Part shown: positions 1 through 6,365 of the stretch, in pieces | Layout of the letters: each line of letters starts with the position of its first letter | Numbering within the stretch: the stretch's first letter is position 1 | From: Proteobacteria bacterium UBA5122 | GTDB taxonomy: Bacteria > Pseudomonadota > Gammaproteobacteria > Tenderiales > Tenderiaceae | NCBI GenBank assembly: GCA_002415485.1 | Contig: DHYU01000007.1 | Coordinates: 70,740 to 115,851 of the forward strand | Direction of reading: 5' to 3' | Length of the DNA: 45,112 nt | Program-made: the position numbers and the translations under genes | Notes under the pieces: model-generated | What the model saw: the letters and a program-made list of their open reading frames with translations, nothing else | Told to the model about the DNA's origin: nothing | Databases searched by the model: none

Positions 1-450
1 CTGCACACCATCGTGCGCCTGCCCAACGGTGTCTTTAACCCCTACACCGGCATCAAAACCAACCTGCTCTTTTTCACCAAAGGTAAATCAACAGCACAGA
101 TCTGGTACTACGAACACCCCTACCCGGAAGGGGTCAAGAGCTACAACAAAACCAAGCCCATGCGCTTTGAGGAATTCCAGACCGAGATCGACTGGTGGGG
201 CGATGAGGCCGACGGCTTCGCCAAACGGGTAGAAAACGAACAGGCGTGGAAGGTGAGCATTGATGAGATCAAGGCCCGCAACTACAACCTCGACATCAAA
301 AACCCCCATGTCGGCGAACAGATCAGCCACGATCCACAAGAGCTACTGAACACCTACGCCCAGCAACAGCAAGAGATCCAGACCCTGCGCGATCAGCTCA
401 AGGCCGTGCTCAGCCAGGCGCTGAGTGATACTAACGGTGGGGCGCAATAA
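1..450 (+). CDS. hsdM: Type I restriction-modification DNA methyltransferase subunit HsdM, C-terminal part (5' truncated by window)
   Basis: The reading frame is open from base 1 to the TAA at 448-450, so only the last 149 residues are seen. The segment starts with the pattern of the last part of the N6-adenine methylase domain of HsdM (R-L-P-N-G-V-F-N-P-Y, then G-I-K-T-N-L-L-F-F). It is followed by W-Y-Y-E-H-P-Y-P and the R-N-Y-N-L-D-I-K-N-P motif common near the HsdM C-terminus. A glutamine-rich coiled tail (about residues 118-140) probably contacts HsdS. HsdM methylates adenine in the bipartite target defined by HsdS, using S-adenosylmethionine. The next gene, hsdS, starts one base after this stop codon, so the two are translationally coupled. 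The catalytic NPPF motif lies upstream of the window and cannot be checked. Confidence 0.93.
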   Translation: MHTIVRLPNGVFNPYTGIKTNLLFFTKGKSTAQIWYYEHPYPEGVKSYNKTKPMRFEEFQTEIDWWGDEADGFAKRVENEQAWKVSIDEIKARNYNLDIKNPHVGEQISHDPQELLNTYAQQQQEIQTLRDQLKAVLSQALSDTNGGAQ

Positions 451-451
451 C

Positions 452-2212
452 ATGGGCCAGATTAAACAACACAGCGCGACGACCGCCAGGGATGGCGGAA
501 GTGTCGATTATGCAGGAGCAATTATCGACCACCTGGATGTTTGGACCAGCGCACTCGCCGCCAAATCCAGCGCCGGGCGCGGCAGCTCCAGCAAAACCAG
601 CCACCACGGCATTCAAAAACTGCGTGAACTGATTCTGGAACTGGCGGTGCGTGGCAAGTTGGTGCCCCAAGCCCCCAGCGACGAACCCGCCAGCGTATTG
701 CTGGAAAAGATCGCTGCCGAAAAGGCGCGACTGGTTAAAGAGAAAAAGATCAAACCCTCCAAGCCATTGTCTGAAATCAGTGAAGATGAAAAGCCATTTG
801 TTCTTCCTCAGGGGTGGGAGTTAGAGCGTATCGGCAATTTGTTTAGTGTTGTGTATGGAAAGGGGCTTTCAAATAAAGAGTTGAAAGATGAAGGGTATAA
901 AGTATTTGGAGCCAATGGAGTAATTGGATTCTATGACTCATATCTCTATGAAGAGGAGCAACTACTAGTATCTTGTCGTGGAGCTTATAGCGGAAAGCCT
1001 AACATTTCTCCGCCGTATTGTTATGTTACTAGCAACTCGCTTGTCCTTGAGAACTCATGGAAACACTTAAACCTAAGATTTTTCTATTATTCGCTTACGA
1101 TTGCCGATAAAAGCCAAATAGTCACAGGTAGCGCTCAACCACAAGTAACGACAACTAACCTAGAACCGTTTATTGCAGTTGTCCCCCCCCTAGCCGAACA
1201 ACACCGCATCGTCGCCAAGGTCGATGAGCTGATGGCCCTCTGCGACCAGTTGGAGCAGCGCCAGACCACCCAACAACAGACCCATCAGACCCTCGTCACC
1301 ACCCTGCTGGAGGCCATCACCCGCCCCGGCAGCGACGACCACAACACCCAGGCCGAGATCGAACAGCTGTTCGCCAACTTCGACACCCTCTTCACCACCG
1401 AACAGAGCATCGACCAACTCAAACAGACCCTGCTGCAACTCGCCGTCATGGGCAAACTCGTGCCCCAAGACCCCAACGACCAACCCGCCAGCCAACTCCT
1501 ACAAAAAATCGCTAGCGAAAAGGCGCGCCTGATCAAAGAGAAAAAGATCAAAAAACAAAAGCCCCTGCCCGACATCAGTGACGATGAAAAACCCTTCTCA
1601 ATGCCGCAGGGGTGGGAGTGGGTGAGATTTGGTGACTTGGGAGTGATTATGGGGGGGGGCACACCCAACAAGGCCAATTCTAATTATTGGAATGGTGACA
1701 TCCCTTGGGTTTCACCTAAAGACATGAAAGTTAGCCACATTGAACAAACTCAGGACAATGTGACCCAGTATGCAGTCGATAATAGTTCCGCGAAGTTGAT
1801 ACCAAAAGATAGTTTGCTAATTGTCGTTAGAGGAATGATTCTCGCGCACTCTTTTCCCGTAGCCATCAATGTTGTTCCTGTGACCATAAACCAAGACATG
1901 AAGGCTTTGGTGATCTTACCTCAAATTAAAGAATATCTATTACTGATGATTCAGGGATTGAAACCAGACTTTGTAGAAATGGTGGATAGATCTAGTCATG
2001 GAACATGTAAGCTCGTGTCTGAGAAATTATGGGCAAAGTGGGTAGCTATCCCCCCCCTAGCCGAACAACACCGCATCGTCGCCAAAGTCGATCAACTCAT
2101 GGCCCTCTGCGACCAACTCAAGGCCCGCCTGCAACAGGCCCAAACCACCCAACAACACCTGGCCGACGCCATTGTGGAACAGGCGGTGGGGGGATGGGCG
2201 AGTGGCTGCTAG
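452..2212 (+). CDS. hsdS: Type I restriction-modification specificity subunit HsdS
   Basis: The product is 586 residues with two target-recognition domains (about 120-265 and 395-540). Each is preceded by a conserved helix block (G-K-L-V-P-Q, A-E-K-A-R-L, K-E-K-K-I-K, P-Q-G-W-E) and followed by P-P-L-A-E-Q-H-R-I-V-A-K-V-D-x-L-M-A-L-C-D-Q-L. HsdS sets the two half-sites of the DNA target for the HsdM/HsdR complex. The ATG at 452 is preferred over an in-frame GTG at 425 because it lies one base after the hsdM stop. The recognition domains are markedly AT-rich compared with the GC-rich helix repeats, a sign of domain exchange. Homopolymer runs occur inside the gene: C8 at 1183-1190, G9 at 1651-1659 and C8 at 2050-2057. 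The N-terminal 50 residues are Ser/Ala-rich and unusual. hsdR is not in the window. Confidence 0.93.
   Translation: MGQIKQHSATTARDGGSVDYAGAIIDHLDVWTSALAAKSSAGRGSSSKTSHHGIQKLRELILELAVRGKLVPQAPSDEPASVLLEKIAAEKARLVKEKKIKPSKPLSEISEDEKPFVLPQGWELERIGNLFSVVYGKGLSNKELKDEGYKVFGANGVIGFYDSYLYEEEQLLVSCRGAYSGKPNISPPYCYVTSNSLVLENSWKHLNLRFFYYSLTIADKSQIVTGSAQPQVTTTNLEPFIAVVPPLAEQHRIVAKVDELMALCDQLEQRQTTQQQTHQTLVTTLLEAITRPGSDDHNTQAEIEQLFANFDTLFTTEQSIDQLKQTLLQLAVMGKLVPQDPNDQPASQLLQKIASEKARLIKEKKIKKQKPLPDISDDEKPFSMPQGWEWVRFGDLGVIMGGGTPNKANSNYWNGDIPWVSPKDMKVSHIEQTQDNVTQYAVDNSSAKLIPKDSLLIVVRGMILAHSFPVAINVVPVTINQDMKALVILPQIKEYLLLMIQGLKPDFVEMVDRSSHGTCKLVSEKLWAKWVAIPPLAEQHRIVAKVDQLMALCDQLKARLQQAQTTQQHLADAIVEQAVGGWASGC
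1183..1250 (+). repeat. Direct repeat in hsdS, copy 1 (copy 2 at 2050-2117)
   Basis: A run of eight C followed by sequence encoding P-L-A-E-Q-H-R-I-V-A-K-V-D recurs at 2050-2117 with only a few base changes. These near-identical segments end the two recognition domains. They can serve as recombination points for domain swapping, and each carries a C8 tract. Confidence 0.85.
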
Positions 2213-3129
2213 GGCTTAAGATCGTCAAGGCGATTATCGATATTTTAAAGTCGCTGCGAGATCTAATGACTGGGCACAAAGCCGAAGCAGCAACGCCGCT
2301 AGAACCTGATAACCCACTGCAAGTTGCTAAACGTTTCGTCGAGCTATTCGATGTCCATGGCGTTAAACGTAGCCAGATTCCACGTTTCTTTGGTCATGGT
2401 CTGACACTGGATATGCTCAAGACTGATGAATCTCTGCTCGCCAATTTGAGTGACGAAATGCTGGATGCGGCGGCTGAGTTGTTCGCTGTGCGCCGCGAGT
2501 GGCTGGATGGTGCCGAGCAGCGTGTGTATCCACGCCATGATTTTTATAAACATCCGGAAGCGTTTGAAGCATTCGCCGCCGCCATTAGCCAGCGTTGCAC
2601 CGAGTTTGATATCTATTGCTGGGTGTTACGCAAACCACAACCCGCTGGAGGTGAGTTTGATACCTTGCTGGTGATTCAGGAGGGCATTGGTTATGTGGGG
2701 GATCGTGCGATCTATCGATTGCACTTGTGTAACAACTGGATATTTCAATATTGGAAATCGCGTGCTTATCTCACCGCGTGTATCGCCATTGCTTGGAGGC
2801 AAGGGTGGTACGTTTGGGGGCGAGATGTAGAGGCCGATTGGCTGGACAAAGTTGTCGATGGCAATTTTTTAATTGGGTTTGACTTGGGTGATGCGTGTTT
2901 TCCAACAGGGAGGCATTGGGAGACCGATAATCAGGTCTTGCGTCCGGATGAGTTTTTACAATTTGTGGATGAAGGGCTTTTTGGCAAGGTATCGGCACTC
3001 GATCTGTGGTTACGTTTAAGCCAACAAGGATATATGGACTTGGGGGATCATCCGGTAGTGAATTATCAATCCCTGTTTGCTGACAAATTTAAGGCCTTAA
3101 AGGTGGAGGAGGAGCGTCGTGCCGGTTAA
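2194..3129 (+). CDS. Hypothetical protein in the type I restriction locus
   Basis: The product is 311 residues and I do not recognise the family with certainty. The ATG at 2194 overlaps the end of hsdS by 19 bases. The frame is open further upstream, but that part is the shadow of hsdS. The N-terminus has a short hydrophobic helix (G-E-W-L-L-G-L-K-I-V-K-A-I-I). Residues 45-105 look like a compact helical, possibly helix-turn-helix domain with V-K-R-S-Q-I-P-R-F-F-G and a later R-R-E-W-L. The remainder is rich in Trp and Tyr, contains no obvious catalytic motif, and ends E-E-E-R-R-A-G. It overlaps the next gene by 11 bases, so hsdM, hsdS, this gene and the nuclease gene form one operon. An accessory role in restriction or phage defence is inferred only from position. 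Confidence 0.8.
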   Translation: MGEWLLGLKIVKAIIDILKSLRDLMTGHKAEAATPLEPDNPLQVAKRFVELFDVHGVKRSQIPRFFGHGLTLDMLKTDESLLANLSDEMLDAAAELFAVRREWLDGAEQRVYPRHDFYKHPEAFEAFAAAISQRCTEFDIYCWVLRKPQPAGGEFDTLLVIQEGIGYVGDRAIYRLHLCNNWIFQYWKSRAYLTACIAIAWRQGWYVWGRDVEADWLDKVVDGNFLIGFDLGDACFPTGRHWETDNQVLRPDEFLQFVDEGLFGKVSALDLWLRLSQQGYMDLGDHPVVNYQSLFADKFKALKVEEERRAG

Positions 3130-4210
3130 ACATGAAATCTGGAAGGTAGGTGATCAACCCGCACCGTTGGCCAGTACTGTGCTTGATAGCGAGCAGCAAC
3201 TGGAAGAGATGATTGTGCGCTCATCGCAGATTTTATCCAACGAGTGGATGTTGATCGGACAACAAGAGATGACCGATCAGGGTGGCCGCATCGATCTGTT
3301 GGCGATTGCGCCGGATGCATCACTGGTGTTGATTGAGCTGAAACGAGATCGCACACCACGGGATATAGTGGCTCAGGCCCTGGATTATGCGTCGTGGGTA
3401 GAGAAGCTGACGACGGATCAGATTGTGAATATCTATGCCCGTTTCTCCAATGGTGGTGGTTTGGGGGAGGCCTTCAAACAAAAGTTTGGGGTTGAACTGG
3501 ATGAAGAGTCACTGAACCAATCGCATCAGATTTTGTTAGTAGCGTCGGAGCTGGATGGTTCAACGGAACGGATAGTGAGTTATCTCAATGACCGGGATGT
3601 TGCGATCAATGTCATGTTCTTTCGTGTGTTTCAGCATGGCGAAGAAAAGTTGTTGAGCCGTACTTGGTATATCGATCCCGGTGAGACACAGGCCAATGTG
3701 GTGACAACGACCAGTCGCAAGAACAAAAGCGAACCATGGAATGGTGAGTATTACGTGTCGTTTGGTGATGCTCAATCGCGGGATTGGGAGGATGCCCGGC
3801 GTTATGGTTATATCAGTGCTGGTGGTGGTAGCTGGTACAGCCAGACGCTCAAGCAGCTTTCACCCGGTGATCGGGTGTGGGTCAATATACCGAAGCGTGG
3901 TTATGTTGGAGTGGGCCGGGTGGCTGCGAAGGTGAAACCGGTGAATGATTTTTCGGTGATGACTGAGAACGGTGAAGCCTTTTGTTTGGATGTGTTGAAG
4001 CACGCCGAGAAATACCGGAAAAATCTTCATGACCCGGATAAGGCAGAGTATTTTGTAAAAGTAGATTGGTTGGATACTGTGCCTGAAACGCAAGCCTTTA
4101 ACGAGGTGGGGCTGTTTGGTAATCAAAATACCGTTTGCCAACCAGTGACGCCAAAGTGGCGGCACACGGTGGATCGATTAAAGACTGTGTTCAAAAATTT
4201 TGATGAATAA
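3119..4210 (+). CDS. PD-(D/E)XK nuclease (DUF91/NucS-like) with possible PUA/EVE-like C-terminal domain
   Basis: The product is 363 residues with a GTG start overlapping the previous gene. Residues 25-100 match the PD-(D/E)XK nuclease fold of the NucS/DUF91 group: G-G-R-I-D-L-L-A-I with D59, then I-E-L-K with E73 and K75, then Q86 and Y90 in the helix A-Q-A-L-D-Y-A-S-W-V. These are the expected metal and phosphate contacts. Residues 210-280 contain a tract with Y-Y-V-S-F-G, W-Y and S-P-G-D-R-V-W-V-N-I-P, then G-Y-V-G-V-G-R-V. This resembles PUA/EVE-type domains that read modified bases. The nuclease call is firm by motif; the reader domain is an inference. Placement after hsdS suggests a modification-dependent or accessory nuclease of the restriction locus. 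Confidence 0.82.
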   Translation: MPVKHEIWKVGDQPAPLASTVLDSEQQLEEMIVRSSQILSNEWMLIGQQEMTDQGGRIDLLAIAPDASLVLIELKRDRTPRDIVAQALDYASWVEKLTTDQIVNIYARFSNGGGLGEAFKQKFGVELDEESLNQSHQILLVASELDGSTERIVSYLNDRDVAINVMFFRVFQHGEEKLLSRTWYIDPGETQANVVTTTSRKNKSEPWNGEYYVSFGDAQSRDWEDARRYGYISAGGGSWYSQTLKQLSPGDRVWVNIPKRGYVGVGRVAAKVKPVNDFSVMTENGEAFCLDVLKHAEKYRKNLHDPDKAEYFVKVDWLDTVPETQAFNEVGLFGNQNTVCQPVTPKWRHTVDRLKTVFKNFDE

Positions 4211-4241
4211 TAGAGCGGGTTTATAAAAAGCTGGGGTGGAA

Positions 4242-4607
4242 ATGAATAAAATTTATATAGCAATTGCATTGACAGCGCTGTTATCCGCCTGCGACGTCAG
4301 CGAATCCATGCGCGAAAAATCCACCCAGGATCCTACGGTGCTGAAGGCGCGAGAGCTGAGTGCGAAGTATGGCTGTATGGGCTGCCATACGGTGACGAAT
4401 AGTGTGATGGGGCCGGCCTGGCGGTTGGTGGCGGCGCGTTACCGTGATACGCCGGGGGCGAAGGCGGTGATCATCGATGCCATTAAAAACGGCAGCAGCG
4501 GTCGCTGGCCGGAGGTGAGTCGGGTGGAGAAGATGCCGAACTACGATGACAGTATTCCCGATGAAGAGCTGGAGTTGATTGCAGATTATATTTTGCAGTT
4601 GAAGTGA
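4242..4607 (+). CDS. c-type cytochrome lipoprotein, cytochrome c551/c552-like
   Basis: The product is 121 residues. A short signal peptide ends in the lipobox L-S-A-C, so the protein is probably anchored by lipid in the periplasm. A single heme-binding motif C-M-G-C-H is followed by G-P-A-W (typical of class I cytochrome c551/c5), and the sixth-ligand region is V-E-K-M-P-N-Y. It carries electrons in the periplasm; its partner is unknown. An in-frame GTG six bases upstream (4236) is possible, but the ATG at 4242 follows a GGGGTGGA ribosome-binding site. The next small gene begins eight bases after the stop. Confidence 0.88.
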   Translation: MNKIYIAIALTALLSACDVSESMREKSTQDPTVLKARELSAKYGCMGCHTVTNSVMGPAWRLVAARYRDTPGAKAVIIDAIKNGSSGRWPEVSRVEKMPNYDDSIPDEELELIADYILQLK

Positions 4608-4614
4608 GTTCGTG

Positions 4615-4836
4615 ATGAGCAAACATCTACGTGACTGGCAGCCTTCGGCGGCGGCGATCAACCTGATCAAACTCAATGGTGTGTCGGACGACAGGATCGA
4701 GCAGGCGGTGGCCTATCTAAAAAGCCAGAGTGAGCTGGATAACATCGATGATGTGGTCGGCTACGATAACTGGAATGCGTTTTTTATCATGTTTTGTATC
4801 AAGGCCGGTCAGTCGGTGGGCAATCATGGAAAATGA
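4615..4836 (+). CDS. Small hypothetical protein with weak DnaT-like pattern
   Basis: The product is 73 residues from the ATG at 4615; a GTG three bases earlier is also in frame. The sequence has D-W-Q-P-S at the start, a helix with L-I-K-L-N-G-V, A-Y-L-K-S-Q in the middle, and N-W-N-A-F-F-I-M-F-C-I-K near the end. The order W-x-P-S, G-V, a short aromatic helix and W-x3-F loosely matches the single-strand-binding C-terminal domain of primosomal DnaT. I treat this as a resemblance, not an assignment. It is close behind the cytochrome gene and may share its transcript, but nothing links their functions. Confidence 0.6.
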   Translation: MSKHLRDWQPSAAAINLIKLNGVSDDRIEQAVAYLKSQSELDNIDDVVGYDNWNAFFIMFCIKAGQSVGNHGK

Positions 4837-5147
4837 TTGGCTGGGGTGTCGCTGTTTTCTCTGCGGGGTCGATTCAGACCGATAACATGATTATAGGTGG
4901 TGGGCGGTGGGGCCTCCCGTCCAGGTTGCCCTGGAAACCCCACATTGCGCTCCGATGTTGCCACCGTGCTACGGCCGGGAGAATGTCACCGTGTCGCACC
5001 CACCGATCAACCATATTACATGGCGCGTGAGTGAATGGCTTCCTGAATTGATAGGGGGGGGCGTCTGGATGAAGACTGAAACCCCAAACTCCCCACATCT
5101 GAATGTGGGGAGTCAGTGTGTAAGCCTCCAATATTTTTAATGCAAGC
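4837..5147. other. Non-coding stretch of 311 bases with strong hairpin; possible transposon end relic
   Basis: No convincing gene is found on either strand; the short open frames here have no recognisable motifs. The one clear structure is the perfect hairpin at 5088-5113. A run of eight G at 5053-5060 is also present. The sequence before the hairpin (about 4890-5080) differs in texture from its neighbours and could be the decayed 3' end of a mobile-element gene, but I cannot show homology by eye. Confidence 0.4.
5088..5113. terminator. Perfect 11-bp hairpin; terminator or IS200/IS605-type end relic
   Basis: The arms ACTCCCCACAT (5088-5098) and ATGTGGGGAGT (5103-5113) pair perfectly around the loop CTGA. 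Read leftward it lies 35 bases past the stop of the small gene at 5148-5435 and is followed by TTTGGGGTTT, a weak U-tract. Read rightward it resembles the right-end hairpin of IS200/IS605 elements, which often follows an A-rich CCCC segment as here. No transposase gene is present. Confidence 0.5.
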
Positions 5148-5435
5148 TTAACGGCGCCCCTCGCACAGTCTTGGGTTGTAGTCACGGGCGTTTTTATCGC
5201 AATTGGACGTATAGCTGTCACCGACGACCGGCACTTGTGGTTTGGTGGTGCGCTTTAACGGCTCACACTGTTTGATATTGTAATCGTGAGCGTTCGGGTC
5301 GCATTTGGATTTGATATCCAGATCTGGCACTACTGGGGCACCGTATGCCGTTTGCATACCCAGGCCCATGCTGATGAGCATCAGCCCGGCGATCATTCCT
5401 TTGTGCAGTGTGTTGAGTGTGTGGACCTTGTTCAT
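5148..5435 (-). CDS. Small secreted protein with duplicated Cys-Asp-Asn motif, unknown function
   Basis: The product is 95 residues on the minus strand. A clear signal peptide (K-G-M-I-A-G-L-M-L-I-S-M-G-L-G, cleavage near T-A-Y-G-A) precedes a short mature domain. Two copies of a 14-15 residue motif are seen: K-C-D-P-N-A-H-D-Y-N-I-K-Q-C-E and N-C-D-K-N-A-R-D-Y-N-P-R-L-C-E. Each places two cysteines 13 apart, so two internal disulfides are plausible. An AGGAGA ribosome-binding site stands before the ATG. I do not recognise the family. It is transcribed away from the Fur-box region, and a role in metal binding or envelope structure would be speculation. Confidence 0.75.
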   Translation of the reverse strand: MNKVHTLNTLHKGMIAGLMLISMGLGMQTAYGAPVVPDLDIKSKCDPNAHDYNIKQCEPLKRTTKPQVPVVGDSYTSNCDKNARDYNPRLCEGRR

Positions 5436-5741
5436 TGTGTTCTCCTGTTGTGGTTGTTTGTTGCCCTTGTTTCGTGCGTAGGTCGCAGGTAGTTGGAGAA
5501 CGGTTCAAATTATTTTTTGTTTTTTATCGCGGGTGTGTGCGGTGTGTTTGGCCATGGTGGAGGGCAGGTAATCCCTGAAATGGAGAATTAACCGGGACGC
5601 ACTAAATTCAAATGCAACAAAAAGCTTGCAAATGATAATAATTCTCATTAGCATTGCCGGCATTGGTGATGGATATAGCCGCTGGCGGTTAATGGCGCTG
5701 ATTCTATCTGAACTTGATTGGGTTTATAAGGAGCTTCGTTC
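5436..5741. other. Divergent intergenic region (306 bases) with Fur box
   Basis: This region separates the small leftward gene (5148-5435) from the rightward heme operon. Its only clear element is the Fur box at 5631-5649, about 95 bases before the first start codon of the operon. A ribosome-binding site AAGGAG (5728-5733) precedes the ATG at 5742. I saw no RNA gene or repeat. Confidence 0.6.
5631..5649 (+). promoter_or_regulatory. Fur box upstream of the heme-uptake operon
   Basis: The sequence AATGATAATAATTCTCATT matches the dyad form of the Fur consensus (AATGATAAT-N-ATTATCATT) at 17 of 18 defined positions. It stands upstream of a HemP/TonB-receptor operon, the expected target of iron repression. 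Fur with iron bound should block transcription when iron is plentiful. The match is direct; in vivo control is inferred. Confidence 0.88.
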
Positions 5742-6062
5742 ATGGCATACCTGATTGATGCTTACTTGGATGATGGTATGCCATCACTGGTGTTGGTGGA
5801 TTCTGAATCCGGTCAACAACGCTTATGTTGGAAGGGTGACGCACTTGCCAGTGAACGCAGCTGGAAGTCGTTATTCAAGAGATTGATGTTGCTGTCATGT
5901 GCGGATCGATCCTCGCTCATACAAAGATCAGAGACCCCTGGCTTTGGTGAAAACTGTTTGCGCTGTGATAGCTGTGATGAGATGGCGGCTTCGTTGGATT
6001 TGCCATTGTTAATCACAAACGCAGGAAAAATGGGTTGCCGAGATGAAGAAAGATCTGAATAG
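5742..6062 (+). CDS. Hypothetical protein, first gene of Fur-controlled heme operon, CxxCxxC motif
   Basis: The product is 106 residues with no signal peptide or membrane segment, so probably cytoplasmic. I do not recognise the family. The N-terminal 50 residues look like a small beta-rich fold (A-Y-L-I-D-A-Y-L-D-D-G, S-L-V-L-V-D). A cysteine cluster C-L-R-C-D-S-C-D lies near residues 74-81 and two more cysteines occur elsewhere, so metal or heme binding is possible. AAGGAG stands eight bases before the ATG. It is the first gene after the Fur box and overlaps hemP by 20 bases, which points to translational coupling and a role in iron or heme metabolism. That role is inferred only from context. 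Confidence 0.8.
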   Translation: MAYLIDAYLDDGMPSLVLVDSESGQQRLCWKGDALASERSWKSLFKRLMLLSCADRSSLIQRSETPGFGENCLRCDSCDEMAASLDLPLLITNAGKMGCRDEERSE

Positions 6063-6249
6063 ACAGGATGCACATGAGGCGGCGCCTGATATGGATCTTG
6101 CTTCACCGGATAGACCGTTTCATTCGATGAGAGTGCGAGTAGCGAGTGATGTCTTGTTACAAGGCTCACAGGAACTTCTGATTGATCATGCCGGAGAAGA
6201 GTATCGTTTGCGAAAAACGAATAAAGGCAAGTTGATTCTAACCAAATAA
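6043..6249 (+). CDS. hemP: Hemin uptake protein HemP
   Basis: The product is 68 residues. The C-terminal half has the HemP signature: a strand with V-R-V-A-S-D-V-L-L-Q-G, then L-L-I-D-H-A-G-E-E-Y-R-L-R, ending G-K-L-I-L-T-K. HemP proteins are small cytoplasmic proteins found at the head of heme-receptor operons. In some bacteria they bind DNA and activate the receptor gene. The start overlaps the preceding gene; an internal ATG at 6091 is an alternative, but the conserved part would be the same. The gene lies 117 bases before the receptor and downstream of the Fur box. Confidence 0.92.
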   Translation: MKKDLNRQDAHEAAPDMDLASPDRPFHSMRVRVASDVLLQGSQELLIDHAGEEYRLRKTNKGKLILTK

Positions 6250-6365
6250 ATCGACCGTTTTATCTTATTGTTCGCCAGCCCCCCCACAGCCTTCGGCTTA
6301 GGTAGCCAGCTTTCACTGAATGCTTACAGTTCGCTCTAGAGGTGCGAGTTGTGGTGGGAGGCTTT

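Noticed and set aside
2029..2193. Upstream extension of the gene at 2194
   Set aside because: This part is Pro/Thr-rich and is the frame-shifted shadow of the conserved end of hsdS.
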